From Candidatus Helarchaeota archaeon (lineage in GTDB: Archaea > Asgardarchaeota > Lokiarchaeia > Helarchaeales > HEL-GB-A): a DNA stretch of 15,793 bases. The DNA is taken from the NCBI GenBank assembly GCA_013375455.1, contig JABXJT010000106.1:1-15793 (forward strand). Direction: 5' to 3'. Every line of letters begins with the position of its first letter. Within the stretch, counting starts at the first letter, position 1. Of the stretch, positions 6,357 through 13,779 are shown piece by piece. A program made the translations under genes and the position numbers. The notes beneath the pieces are model-generated. The model had not been told where the DNA came from, did not search any database, and saw nothing but the letters and a program-made list of their open reading frames with translations.

Positions 6357-7351
6357 CTCATTCTTAACTTTTCTCGAACCATTTTCTCGGTTTGCACGAA
6401 ACGCGTGCTTTTCGCTGTTTCTTTCAATGCTTTGAGGGGATCTTTTTTCCGTTTCTGAGCGCGAGCCCATTCCCTCGCGAATTTCCCTGATTGAATCTCT
6501 TTTAATCCTTTTCTCATAATTTCGGCTAAATTGGGATCGAGGAATCTCCCCCCGCGAGTCATACTCCCATATTGGCTCGTTGGTGAATGGAAATCCATCT
6601 GTTCTATGACGCCAGTTTCCGCCATTTCTTTTATACCGTAAGAAAATTCACCGCTCATGTAAATTTCAAGCATTACCGCTTCAGCCGGGTATCCCTCCTC
6701 TAATAAAACCTTAACAGAATTCCGAAGAACATTCCCGAAAGCGGGTCCAAATGCCTGTTCCTGGAACAAATCCAGATGTGCTTCTTGCTCTAAAGTTGTT
6801 TCGATTGCGCCCTTTTTAGTGGTGCCTAGGGCCTTAGCTAATGCCAACATGATTTCTTTCGCAGAGCCTGAATGATCTTGATGGACGCCCACGAAACTGA
6901 AAAAACCCTCTCCAGAGAGGTATGAATCGCGAACCCCAACGCCGATCATTCGCGGAGCAATCATGATGACATCGACAAATTCGGGAGGGATGAGCCCTGT
7001 TACCTCCTTAAATGCAATATTATACCCAGTGGCAAAGTCTAGAACCTGATTTTCCGTGAGATTTGGTTGGATATCTTCTTGAAAAACTTCAGCTTGAATT
7101 TCATCCGGAATTAAAATTATGATGATATCCGCTTTCTTAGTTGCATCTGCGATGGAATGAACTTCAAACCCATCTTGGAGCGCTTTTTCGCGATAATCAT
7201 CCTCGATGTTGCCTACGATGACGTTAATTCCACTATCCTTGAGATTCAATGCTTGGGCGCGTCCCTGGTTTCCATACCCAATTATACCAACAAGTTTATC
7301 CTTTAAAATGCTTAAATCTGCATCTTCATCAAAATAAATTGAAGTTGACAT
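6344..7351 (-). CDS. Ketol-acid reductoisomerase homologue with altered active site
   Basis: Clearly related over its full length to class I ketol-acid reductoisomerase (IlvC), which isomerises and reduces acetolactate in valine/isoleucine synthesis. Numbered from ATG 7357, the Rossmann motif is GYGNQGRAQALNL (27-39), and the metal-binding aspartate and glutamate are kept (D196, E200 in DLFQEQA), as are E231 and S258. Several hallmark residues differ: the catalytic histidine in the usual HGF motif is T110 (ATGYN); the usual APKxPGH is APRMIGV (134-140); and the usual AEYG is SQYG. The cofactor loop is acidic (GNIEDD, 49-54) instead of carrying Arg/Ser, which favours NADH over NADPH. I chose ATG 7351 because AGAGGT (7358-7363) is spaced six bases from it but abuts ATG 7357. 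No other branched-chain gene is nearby. It may be a paralogue with another substrate; calling it ilvC outright would be unsafe. Confidence 0.8.
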   Translation of the reverse strand: MSTSIYFDEDADLSILKDKLVGIIGYGNQGRAQALNLKDSGINVIVGNIEDDYREKALQDGFEVHSIADATKKADIIIILIPDEIQAEVFQEDIQPNLTENQVLDFATGYNIAFKEVTGLIPPEFVDVIMIAPRMIGVGVRDSYLSGEGFFSFVGVHQDHSGSAKEIMLALAKALGTTKKGAIETTLEQEAHLDLFQEQAFGPAFGNVLRNSVKVLLEEGYPAEAVMLEIYMSGEFSYGIKEMAETGVIEQMDFHSPTSQYGSMTRGGRFLDPNLAEIMRKGLKEIQSGKFAREWARAQKRKKDPLKALKETAKSTRFVQTEKMVREKLRMRPQK

Positions 7352-7458
7352 GCTCATACCTCTAGCAGTTTTGTATTTCTAATGGTAACTCGTTCAAGCA
7401 TATAAGAATTAACACCAACTTTGAATTTTTTGTAGGGTTCTATCAAAAATCTTTTATG

Positions 7459-7466
7459 TTATAAAA
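7459..7466 (+). promoter_or_regulatory. TATA-like box ahead of the small membrane peptide
   Basis: TTATAAAA followed by more A/T. A start site about 26 nt downstream falls near 7489, just before the ATG codons at 7493 and 7499, which supports a short-leader transcript of the small ORF. Confidence 0.4.
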
Positions 7467-7498
7467 ATATAATATATTACAATCGTAAAATATGGTTG

Positions 7499-7600
7499 AT
7501 GACCATGAAACTTGAGAAAGGAATTCTTGGAGTATTTGCGGGAATCATTATCTTTCAATTTGCACTCATCCTTGTTCTCTGGATGTTCTATTATTTATAA
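7499..7600 (+). CDS. Single-helix membrane peptide, 33 residues
   Basis: A short ORF in an otherwise empty 349-base gap. It encodes a five- to seven-residue charged N-terminus (MTMKLEK) and then one uninterrupted hydrophobic helix (residues 8-33, with IIIFQFALILVLW in the middle), ending in aromatic residues. The second Met (7505) is another possible start. A TATA-like box lies at 7459-7466 and a T-rich stretch follows the stop. It has the form of a small membrane-protein subunit or regulator. Function is unknown, and conservation would be needed to prove it is translated. Confidence 0.5.
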   Translation: MTMKLEKGILGVFAGIIIFQFALILVLWMFYYL

Positions 7601-7612
7601 ATCGAATTAAGA

Positions 7613-7636
7613 CGAGTTTCTTCTTTTTGAAAGAAA
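7613..7636. terminator. T-rich hairpin after the small membrane peptide
   Basis: TTCTTT and AAAGAA (about 7621-7635) form a short stem within a T-rich run. The 15 bases CGAGTTTCTTCTTTT (7613-7627) recur exactly at 10222-10236. Read as a T-run termination region between the convergent small ORF and the FAD oxidoreductase gene; 7637-7706 shows nothing else. Confidence 0.3.
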
Positions 7637-7706
7637 ATAAGGGATTTTTATCTTTCACTCATAGCACACCTCTTCTGCTATTTTTGCATAAATAGCTGGA
7701 AATAAT

Positions 7707-9218
7707 TTAATTTACATTCTGTTTGACTTGGAATTTCTTTTTATCTTTTTTACAGATAATTTGGGCTAAATCGCGTGCAGTTACTAGAGCAGTGGTAACA
7801 CCGCCACCAGGCATGATCCATTGACCTATTTGGTAAAATCCTTTCAACCCTGGTAAATTTTTTTTCACCACTTTCGGAATCTTTCCAGGAAGCCATACCC
7901 ATCCTTGAATACTACCTTTCCAATTATTGGTATATCGGTTTATAGTTGCAGGAGTAACTACATCAATTTCTTCTATGTTCGTCCTGAAATCACTAAATCT
8001 GTGGTCAAGGATGTTAATGATTTCATTAGCAATACGAATCTTTTCTTGGTTATATTTTTCTTGATTGTTTGCACGTAAATTATGCCAAAACTGATAACTG
8101 TCTGTATGTATAACAACTCTTATACAAGTTTTTCCTTCAGGAGCGAGTGTGGGATCAAAATTATAAATAAGAACGGAGATTCTATCAACTTCAGTTTGAT
8201 CATCGACGATTAATGATTTTTTCAGGGATAACTCTAAGCTGGATGGCTCATGATCAAAACTCCGTGCAACACCTAAAAAAATGATAACAACGGAAGGATG
8301 AACGGGTTGATTATTATAGAATTTTCTTAATTTTTTATCAATGTATTTTCCTTCAAGCATGTTAAAAATTGTGTCATACCCATCTGCAGCCGATATCACG
8401 AGATCAGCATTACGAACTTCATTATTATTTAATGTAATACCTATCGCTTGATCTTTTACTACATTTATTTTCTTTACTTTTGAGTTATAATGAATTTTCC
8501 CACCCAATCTCAAGTATTTTTTTTCTAATAATTGAGCAAACGCTAGCGAACCTCCGATAGGATAGCCCCCATTTTTATCGTTCAACCCAGCTATACTCAT
8601 AGGAAAAAAATAAGCAGGGAAATAATAAAAAAAATCCAGATTCAAAGCACGTTTAAGTAATGGATTGGAAAGTTTTTCGATCATATCCTGAAAAGATCCG
8701 CTCCATTTAAATAAAAATCTTAAATAAGGAAGGATTTTAAATTGTTGGAGGTAATAATCAAGGAAGTTCCATAATTCTTTAGGTTTTTTATTTAAATTAA
8801 AAAATTTTGGATTTGAAAATCTTTTGACAGCTTTAATAAAATCATTAATAAATTTCTCATCCTCAGGGGCAATAGAGATTAATACACTTTTCATTTTATC
8901 AGGATCTGTATAGAATTTGAGAATTTTACCATCAATATCTTCGTATTGACCCAAGACATCCCAGTATTTAAATTCAATCTCTTCCATATTTATTAGCTCA
9001 TTCCAATATTTATATGTGTTATAATTTGGATTGGTTCCCCCTAATGAATGAAGGCACCCATCAAATATATAATCGCCTCTTTTCCATGAAGTGCAGAGGC
9101 CTCCTGGGGTAGTATGTAACTCAAAGATCTCAGTATTGTATTCATTCATCTGCAGATAACTTCCTGCACATAACCCAGCTATACCCGCACCAATAATTAT
9201 TACCTTTTTTTTGGTCAA
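7707..9218 (-). CDS. Phytoene desaturase / carotenoid-isomerase / RetSat-like FAD oxidoreductase
   Basis: A 503-residue flavoprotein of the CrtI/CrtISO/retinol-saturase superfamily, which desaturates, saturates or isomerises polyisoprenoids and related lipids. Visible landmarks are the N-terminal dinucleotide site IIIGAGIAGL (7-16), the second FAD motif TPGGLCTSWKRG (37-48), a central substrate domain, and the C-terminal FAD/cap motif GQWIMPGGGVTTAL (464-477). Length is normal for the family. The start is TTG at 9218: AGGAGG lies eight bases upstream, inside the 3' end of the preceding small ORF. Substrate is open: in an archaeon this could be a carotenoid, quinone side chain or geranylgeranyl lipid, but no isoprenoid gene is adjacent to decide. 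Confidence 0.85.
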   Translation of the reverse strand: MTKKKVIIIGAGIAGLCAGSYLQMNEYNTEIFELHTTPGGLCTSWKRGDYIFDGCLHSLGGTNPNYNTYKYWNELINMEEIEFKYWDVLGQYEDIDGKILKFYTDPDKMKSVLISIAPEDEKFINDFIKAVKRFSNPKFFNLNKKPKELWNFLDYYLQQFKILPYLRFLFKWSGSFQDMIEKLSNPLLKRALNLDFFYYFPAYFFPMSIAGLNDKNGGYPIGGSLAFAQLLEKKYLRLGGKIHYNSKVKKINVVKDQAIGITLNNNEVRNADLVISAADGYDTIFNMLEGKYIDKKLRKFYNNQPVHPSVVIIFLGVARSFDHEPSSLELSLKKSLIVDDQTEVDRISVLIYNFDPTLAPEGKTCIRVVIHTDSYQFWHNLRANNQEKYNQEKIRIANEIINILDHRFSDFRTNIEEIDVVTPATINRYTNNWKGSIQGWVWLPGKIPKVVKKNLPGLKGFYQIGQWIMPGGGVTTALVTARDLAQIICKKDKKKFQVKQNVN

Positions 9219-9221
9219 ATC

Positions 9222-9446
9222 TCATTCCTCCTTTAGGTAAGAATATTTTAATAGTAATGCAAAGTGTCTAAAGAGTTCGTCTTTATTTTCATTAAATTCT
9301 GTCACATCAAAAACCTGTAAATTATAATAAATTTGTTCTAATTCTTTTCTATTTATTAATATACTCAAATTTTTCACCATACATGTTCTGAGATAATAAT
9401 AACTATCATTTAATTTTAATTCAGAAGTGGAGGAATCTATAGTCAA
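9222..9446 (-). CDS. Small hypothetical protein upstream of the FAD oxidoreductase
   Basis: A 74-residue soluble ORF that ends three bases before the TTG start of the oxidoreductase; its last codons (KEE) form that gene's AGGAGG ribosome site, which suggests coupled translation. The longest reading starts at TTG 9446; an internal ATG at 9380 (residue 23) is an alternative. The sequence is mixed helix-forming with many tyrosines and leucines (YYYL near residue 17, ALLLKYSYL near the end). No family recognised. The N-terminus overlaps the direct repeats at 9437-9471. Confidence 0.45.
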   Translation of the reverse strand: MTIDSSTSELKLNDSYYYLRTCMVKNLSILINRKELEQIYYNLQVFDVTEFNENKDELFRHFALLLKYSYLKEE

Positions 9447-9471
9447 GAAACCCTGACTATGGTCAAGAAAC
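9437..9471. promoter_or_regulatory. Pair of 15-nt direct repeats, operator-like
   Basis: CTATAGTCAAGAAAC (9437-9451) and CTATGGTCAAGAAAC (9457-9471) differ at one base and are 20 bp apart, two helical turns. A weaker match (TAGTCAAACAT) lies at 9511-9521. On the minus strand a TTTAA-containing TATA-like element (about 9488-9495) would start transcription close to these repeats, so they could be regulator sites for the oxidoreductase operon. The adjacent ArsR-like gene is a candidate regulator. Confidence 0.35.
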
Positions 9472-9579
9472 TTGGACCAAACATTTACTTAAATGAACAA
9501 AAAGAATTTGTAGTCAAACATATTATTTGGCAAAGCTCTTTAGAATTGGATCAAAAATGGGAGATATAAAAAAAATTTA

Positions 9580-10059
9580 TCAATATTTATGCCTTAAATA
9601 GCCAACAGCGCTCATATTTATGGCCGAAATTACGCCTATAATGATATCAATTAATATTATTGATAATAATTTGTCTTCAGTGAAATTTATTGTAATTGGT
9701 ACTAAAAAGGATGCAATTCCCCAACATATAATGGTTATAATATGGGCATGGGTAAAAAATCTCTTATATTTCGAGAATTTGACTGATTGATCGGTCTTAC
9801 TTAATAAATTAAATGCTGCAAGACCAACTTTATTTAATAAGTAGGATCCCTTTTTTTGTTCTATTAACGGATGGAGAAATTTTAAATGATAGGAAAGACC
9901 TGGGCTGTCAATTCCCCCTAATGATTGTTTAATTTCGGAAAATGTTAATTTTTCTTCAATTCCAATTGTTTTTATTATCTTTCTTCGGATTTTATGACCT
10001 AGTGTTTTGAATATTTCTTCTTCCTCATCCTTGGGAATGTCTTTCTTTTCTTGGGTCAT
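9580..10059 (-). CDS. Membrane-anchored ArsR-like winged-helix regulator
   Basis: Predicted DNA-binding transcription regulator, 159 residues from the chosen ATG at 10059. An acidic/basic N-terminus leads into an ArsR-type winged helix: helix EEEIFKTLGHKIRRKIIKTI (13-32), helix TFSEIKQSL (39-47), recognition helix SPGLSYHLKFL (52-62) and wing (64-77). Two membrane helices follow, about 103-124 and 131-155, so the protein would be held at the membrane with its HTH in the cytosol. The frame extends upstream to ATG 10113, but those 18 residues do not look like protein, while ATG 10059 has GGTG three bases upstream. It lies on the same strand as, and 134 bp before, the oxidoreductase operon and may control it or its own promoter. 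Confidence 0.75.
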   Translation of the reverse strand: MTQEKKDIPKDEEEEIFKTLGHKIRRKIIKTIGIEEKLTFSEIKQSLGGIDSPGLSYHLKFLHPLIEQKKGSYLLNKVGLAAFNLLSKTDQSVKFSKYKRFFTHAHIITIICWGIASFLVPITINFTEDKLLSIILIDIIIGVISAINMSAVGYLRHKY

Positions 10060-10381
10060 GAACACCACACAAATATTTTTTATTGTTGAATTATGTGATG
10101 TGCATTTTAACATTAACTATGAAAGATTCGAAAAGGAAAAAAATAAGGGTGGGATTAAATTCCCGTTTTTTTTAGACCGCAAGTATAAGGATAACTAAAA
10201 CTACCACGAGCCCAGTCGAGGCGAGTTTCTTCTTTTCTAGAGAATGAAAGATATTTTTCTCTTTCTCGAATGGCTAATCATAAATTTCGGACTATTATCT
10301 ACGTGATTTTTATTCCTATAAAATGAATTAATTTTAAAACATACTGAATTATTAACTTACGTAAAGGATTTCTTACCATAA
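10060..10381. other. Intergenic region between divergent regulator and AsnC-type gene
   Basis: No convincing gene. It holds the promoter region of the ArsR-like gene at its left end. At 10222-10236 is the exact copy of the 15-base T-rich repeat found at 7613-7627, followed by a weak hairpin (AGAGAA ... TTCTCT, about 10239-10262). At the right end is a TATA-like box for the next gene. A 63-codon reading frame at 10007-10198 is mostly antisense to the regulator and is not credited. Confidence 0.4.
10332..10339 (+). promoter_or_regulatory. TATA-like box ahead of the AsnC-type gene
   Basis: TTTTAAAA in an A/T-rich setting. A start site near 10362 would give a leader of about 20 nt to ATG 10382. 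Confidence 0.35.
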
Positions 10382-10780
10382 ATGAGGTGTTACTTGGTGC
10401 CAGTCGCCTTTATCTTGGTGAAAGCGGAACCTGACGTAATTTCAACCTTAGTGAATGATGCGATGTTTATAAATGAGGTCACGGAAGCCTATTCCATCGC
10501 AGGACCGTGGGATATCATCGTGAAGGTGGTTTGTCAGAGATTTGAGAACGTTGCAAAAGTAGTGACCGAACAGATTCTCAAATTAACTGGAATAAAGGAG
10601 ACCTTGACGTTGATGGCTTTTCAATCAGGAGTTGCAAAATCCCATCGCACGGATGCCTGTGAAGAAGCTTCAAAATTTGAACAAGAAAATCAGATCACAG
10701 AACTATATCGGCTCTGTCGAACCTGTTATAATTTAAAAAATTGCGAATACGGAAGTCGAGTTATCGTTTTTGGTCCTTGA
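10382..10780 (+). CDS. Stand-alone Lrp/AsnC ligand-binding (RAM) domain with cysteine cluster
   Basis: A 132-residue protein. Residues 4-80 match the Lrp/AsnC C-terminal effector domain: beta strand VPVAFILVKAEP, a helix, the strand-turn AYSIAGPWDIIVKV typical of the ligand pocket, a second helix and a final strand TLTLMAF. No DNA-binding HTH precedes it, so it is a stand-alone RAM-type protein; these oligomerise and bind amino acids or pair with HTH-bearing relatives. Residues 93-121 add four cysteines, C93, C112, C115 and C121 (CxxC then x5C), which could bind zinc or an Fe-S cluster; this tail is not part of the usual domain. It is followed by two plus-strand membrane protein genes, 37 bp to the next start. 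Confidence 0.75.
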   Translation: MRCYLVPVAFILVKAEPDVISTLVNDAMFINEVTEAYSIAGPWDIIVKVVCQRFENVAKVVTEQILKLTGIKETLTLMAFQSGVAKSHRTDACEEASKFEQENQITELYRLCRTCYNLKNCEYGSRVIVFGP

Positions 10781-10817
10781 TTTTCTACGTGGAAACAACT
10801 AAATAGCCCTTCGAAAT

Positions 10818-11459
10818 ATGGAATGTATGGATTCCAATTCGGGAGAACACAAACCCAGATCGGAACGGATCGCTGCGGTAATTTCATTTTTAACCATCTC
10901 CCCCTTCCAAATCGTCCTGTATTTAGCATTTGCCGAGATCATTTGTAATACCTTCGCAGAGGCGGCAATATTAAACACGATTTCCGGGGCTTTTTATTTA
11001 CTCATACCGTTCATACCGCTTTTATATGTAACTAGAAAGAAAAGGTCTCAAGATTATTCAATTCCGATTAGGGACCGCTTCTTAATTTTGCTCATCCAAA
11101 TTTTTGGGTTCATCGGGGCATCTGTTGTCTATTTTTACTATCCATCCTGGACCGGACTAGATACAGGAATCCTCTTCATCTTTACCGTGGGGTATACGAT
11201 TCTTCACGTGGTCTGTCTTATAATAACCTCGGGCGGGAAATTTAAAATTAGCCTGCACATGACCGGGGCAGCATCATCCATTACCGGCTTAGTGATCGTG
11301 TTCGGGTGGTGGTGGGCCTGGCTTTATCTTTTTTGCATTCCCATCGGGTGGTCACGCGTGAAGCTCGAAGCGCATTCTTTCTCCCAAGTTCTATGGGGAA
11401 CCATCGTGGGAGGAGTAACTATTTTCATCACCTACGTGGGCTTCGGATATGTATTTTAG
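10818..11459 (+). CDS. PAP2-superfamily integral membrane protein
   Basis: A 213-residue polytopic membrane protein with about six helices (near 19-42, 51-71, 87-108, 115-137, 152-175, 190-209). The C-terminal half carries PAP2 (type 2 phosphatidic acid phosphatase) landmarks: KISLHMTGA (143-151), equivalent to the usual PSGH block with H147, and SRVKLEAHSFSQVLWG (179-194), equivalent to SRx5Hx3D with H186. The final aspartate is glutamine (Q190), and the first K-R-P motif is not obvious. Such proteins dephosphorylate lipid or isoprenoid phosphates at the membrane. The start may be ATG 10818 or 10827. A 5-bp hairpin follows the stop. Confidence 0.65.
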   Translation: MECMDSNSGEHKPRSERIAAVISFLTISPFQIVLYLAFAEIICNTFAEAAILNTISGAFYLLIPFIPLLYVTRKKRSQDYSIPIRDRFLILLIQIFGFIGASVVYFYYPSWTGLDTGILFIFTVGYTILHVVCLIITSGGKFKISLHMTGAASSITGLVIVFGWWWAWLYLFCIPIGWSRVKLEAHSFSQVLWGTIVGGVTIFITYVGFGYVF

Positions 11460-11476
11460 GGAACTGTTCTTGTTCC
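11460..11476 (+). terminator. Small hairpin after the PAP2-like gene
   Basis: GGAAC (11460-11464) pairs with GTTCC (11472-11476) over a 7-nt loop, directly after the TAG stop. There is no long T run, so this is a weak terminator candidate. Confidence 0.3.
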
Positions 11477-11493
11477 ATTTCACTCATCGAAAC

Positions 11494-11501
11494 TATAAAA
11501 T
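11494..11501 (+). promoter_or_regulatory. TATA-like box ahead of the large anchored protein
   Basis: CTATAAAATA. A transcript start near 11520-11524 gives about 26-30 nt of leader before ATG 11550, so this gene probably has its own promoter. Confidence 0.4.
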
Positions 11502-11549
11502 ATGGAGAACCATAAATAGGTTTCATCGTTCTAACGCCTGATATCGAAA

Positions 11550-13073
11550 ATGTTAAACAAAATGAATAAAAACCAAATTTATAAAATAATCATCCGCCTC
11601 GTCTTTTGTTCTCAGCTCGGATTTTTCTTTTATCTAACGTGTGGACTTACAATATTTTCTATCGCATTTCTGCACGTGTTCATGGACTGGATTTTCTGGC
11701 TGTGGATTTCCGCTATTCTCCTAATTCTTATGATCTTTTTCCTGTTCCATACGAGAAATAGGATACGGTTATGGGTCATCTTCGTTAGCTATTTCTTAGA
11801 TGTTATTTTCATTTTTTTGGGAATGCTCTTGACGATCCTAACAATTAATTCAGAACTAATAAATGTGCTTTCAGTTGGAATTATTTTTACCTTCATTTCT
11901 ATTCTATCCATTGTCTTGCTCAGCTTAAATTTTAAGAAGATTCAAAAGACACCAAACGAGACGCAGGGGTATAAATTCTTTAACCGGAGAAACCTTATTG
12001 GAATTGCGTTGATTGCATTCCTTGGTATAAATACCTTGCTCTCTTACAACGGCTATAATTTGGACGTCATCATCCCTGATACAGATAATGAAATAAAGAT
12101 CTCCTTTTGGTCCCACTGGAATGCAAGTGGATACTCCGACGAATTACTGAATCAACTAAAAATTTTTAATTCTTCCCTCTACGTTTTCACGCCTGATCAT
12201 GTCGTGGAAAGTCAACCAAGTGCTTTTAATGATTCAATGCATCGATTCATGAATTATTCAATTGAGATCTACTTATGTGCAACCCCTTTTGGAGATTTTT
12301 CTGCCATCTATAATTGGGAACGATATCGAAATAAAACCTTGGAAATAGCACAGTTCATTATAAGTGAGAATCTCACTACTTGTGTGAAAGGATTCATCAA
12401 TGATGTCGAAAGTCCGCATTACTTCACGGATGAACTCTTCGCATTTCTAAACACGGGAGATTTAATCGGATTGGGTCGATATATCTGTAACTCAGCGAAT
12501 AGCCAAGAATATTTGGAAGCGGTTCAAGGCTATGGCTTGTTAAATGATGAGTTACAAGCATTGGGGTTTGAAACACATATAACTGCAATGTTACAGGGAC
12601 TAATAGATATAGTAGATTACGACACGTCCGTTCAATCTCTTCTGCAATATGCTGCATTTCCGCCGTATAACTACGATATTTACAACGTCATGCTTTACAG
12701 GTCAATCGTTGAAGGCGATACCTACCTCGTCGAGTCAAATCCTTATTTCACATCCTCCTACATTAAGTTAATGAAGCATAAATTCGGTACTGATGCCGTA
12801 TCTATTAGTTTAGGAGTCGTTAACCAGGGGGTATATCAGGATTTCAATGAAATTGTGACAGATGTTAAAATTTGCAAAGATATGGGTGTAAAAGAAGTAG
12901 TGATTTTTAAGTTACAAGGTACTCATGGATTGACTGGCGCCTTTGGCTATAATACCAGTGCAATTTCCGTCTTGAATAATTCTATACATGTAAATAGTGA
13001 TACAGTGATTAGATATGAGAGAAGCGCTACTCTCTCCCAAACGCTCATTTATCTTCTTGATTTGTTAATATGA
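11550..13073 (+). CDS. Membrane-anchored protein with large sequon-rich outer domain
   Basis: A 507-residue protein of no recognised family. The first ~165 residues hold about five membrane helices (near 13-33, 36-66, 73-97, 104-126, 148-164). The remaining ~340 residues are soluble. That part alternates short hydrophobic strands and helices (ISFWSHW 184-190, CVKGFINDVESPH 278-290, AVSISLGVVNQG 416-427, VKEVVIFKLQG 447-457). This fits a TIM-barrel-like, possibly glycoside-hydrolase-like, enzyme; D285 and E287 or E395 could be catalytic, but this is a guess. Eight N-x-S/T sequons (N191, 207, 227, 235, 261, 274, 468, 476) lie in this domain, pointing to a glycosylated exterior location. ATG 11550 or 11562 could be the start. 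The stop is 31 bp from the convergent proteasome operon. Confidence 0.65.
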   Translation: MLNKMNKNQIYKIIIRLVFCSQLGFFFYLTCGLTIFSIAFLHVFMDWIFWLWISAILLILMIFFLFHTRNRIRLWVIFVSYFLDVIFIFLGMLLTILTINSELINVLSVGIIFTFISILSIVLLSLNFKKIQKTPNETQGYKFFNRRNLIGIALIAFLGINTLLSYNGYNLDVIIPDTDNEIKISFWSHWNASGYSDELLNQLKIFNSSLYVFTPDHVVESQPSAFNDSMHRFMNYSIEIYLCATPFGDFSAIYNWERYRNKTLEIAQFIISENLTTCVKGFINDVESPHYFTDELFAFLNTGDLIGLGRYICNSANSQEYLEAVQGYGLLNDELQALGFETHITAMLQGLIDIVDYDTSVQSLLQYAAFPPYNYDIYNVMLYRSIVEGDTYLVESNPYFTSSYIKLMKHKFGTDAVSISLGVVNQGVYQDFNEIVTDVKICKDMGVKEVVIFKLQGTHGLTGAFGYNTSAISVLNNSIHVNSDTVIRYERSATLSQTLIYLLDLLI

Positions 13074-13075
13074 AA

Positions 13076-13100
13076 CCTCTATAGAATTAAAAAAAAGAGG
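13076..13100. terminator. Hairpin terminator between convergent transcripts
   Basis: CCTCT (13076-13080) pairs with AGAGG (13096-13100). The loop contains eight A residues, which read as a T run on the minus strand, so it suits termination of the proteasome operon and may also mark the end of the plus-strand gene. Confidence 0.45.
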
Positions 13101-13104
13101 GAAA

Positions 13105-13779
13105 TTATTGCTGCTCCATTAGGTTTCGCTCGATTTTTTGATTTTTTAAGTCCATGACGACTAATTCGTAGTTGTTTTTTTCGGAAGTGGTTTCGATGAA
13201 TGCTTGTTCTACCATTTCCTTGCATTCGGTGAGCGTAATGTTCTTTTTATAATGTTTCTCGAGGTATTTCATTATTTCACTTTCATTTCGTCCAATTGCT
13301 ATCGCTATTGCTTCGTATTTAGCCCCGCCTGGTTCCACAACGCTAATGACGGGCTTGGAATTATTAATTCCCGCAATCATAATGGCTAATCCAAAAGGAC
13401 GGCCACCAAATTGGGTAATGCGTTGGGCAATTTTACTCAAGTGCCAAGCAACTGATTCTACGTCACACTCTTCGCCATAAGTGATCTTGTGAATCTGGGC
13501 AAAGACCCGCGCTTCATTCACCATGACGCGGGCATCCGCCAACAAGCCTGAAAAGGTAACATAAAGGTTGTCCTCTATCTGGGAAATTTTTTCATTAGGT
13601 TCGATTAATTTTGAATAACTCCTGCTTTCTGCTAATAAAACGATTCCATCATTGCATCGAACTGCAATCACGCTTGATCCACGCCGAACTGCCTCCCTTG
13701 CATATTCCACTTGGATAATACGCCCATCAGGTGAATACATTATTGTCCTATCATAGCCTGCATCTCTAAGTCCATACAT
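13105..13779 (-). CDS. psmA: Proteasome subunit alpha
   Basis: Structural alpha subunit of the archaeal 20S proteasome; seven copies form each outer ring, gate the chamber and dock the ATPase. The 224-residue product shows the classical N-terminal signature GYDRTIMYSPDGRIIQVEYAREAV (8-31), including YDR gate residues and the SPDGR motif, and then KLIEP (57-61) and the GGRPFG block (125-130). Length is slightly below the usual ~240. It lacks a Thr nucleophile, as expected. ATG 13779 overlaps the beta stop by one base (TAATG), with GAGGTG eight bases upstream inside the beta gene, so the two subunits are translated from one message. Regulatory ATPase genes are not in the window. Confidence 0.97.
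   Translation of the reverse strand: MYGLRDAGYDRTIMYSPDGRIIQVEYAREAVRRGSSVIAVRCNDGIVLLAESRSYSKLIEPNEKISQIEDNLYVTFSGLLADARVMVNEARVFAQIHKITYGEECDVESVAWHLSKIAQRITQFGGRPFGLAIMIAGINNSKPVISVVEPGGAKYEAIAIAIGRNESEIMKYLEKHYKKNITLTECKEMVEQAFIETTSEKNNYELVVMDLKNQKIERNLMEQQ

Noticed and set aside
10007..10198. 63-codon plus-strand ORF
   Set aside because: Mostly antisense to the acidic N-terminus of the ArsR-like regulator (poly-Ser from GAA/GAG codons read backwards).
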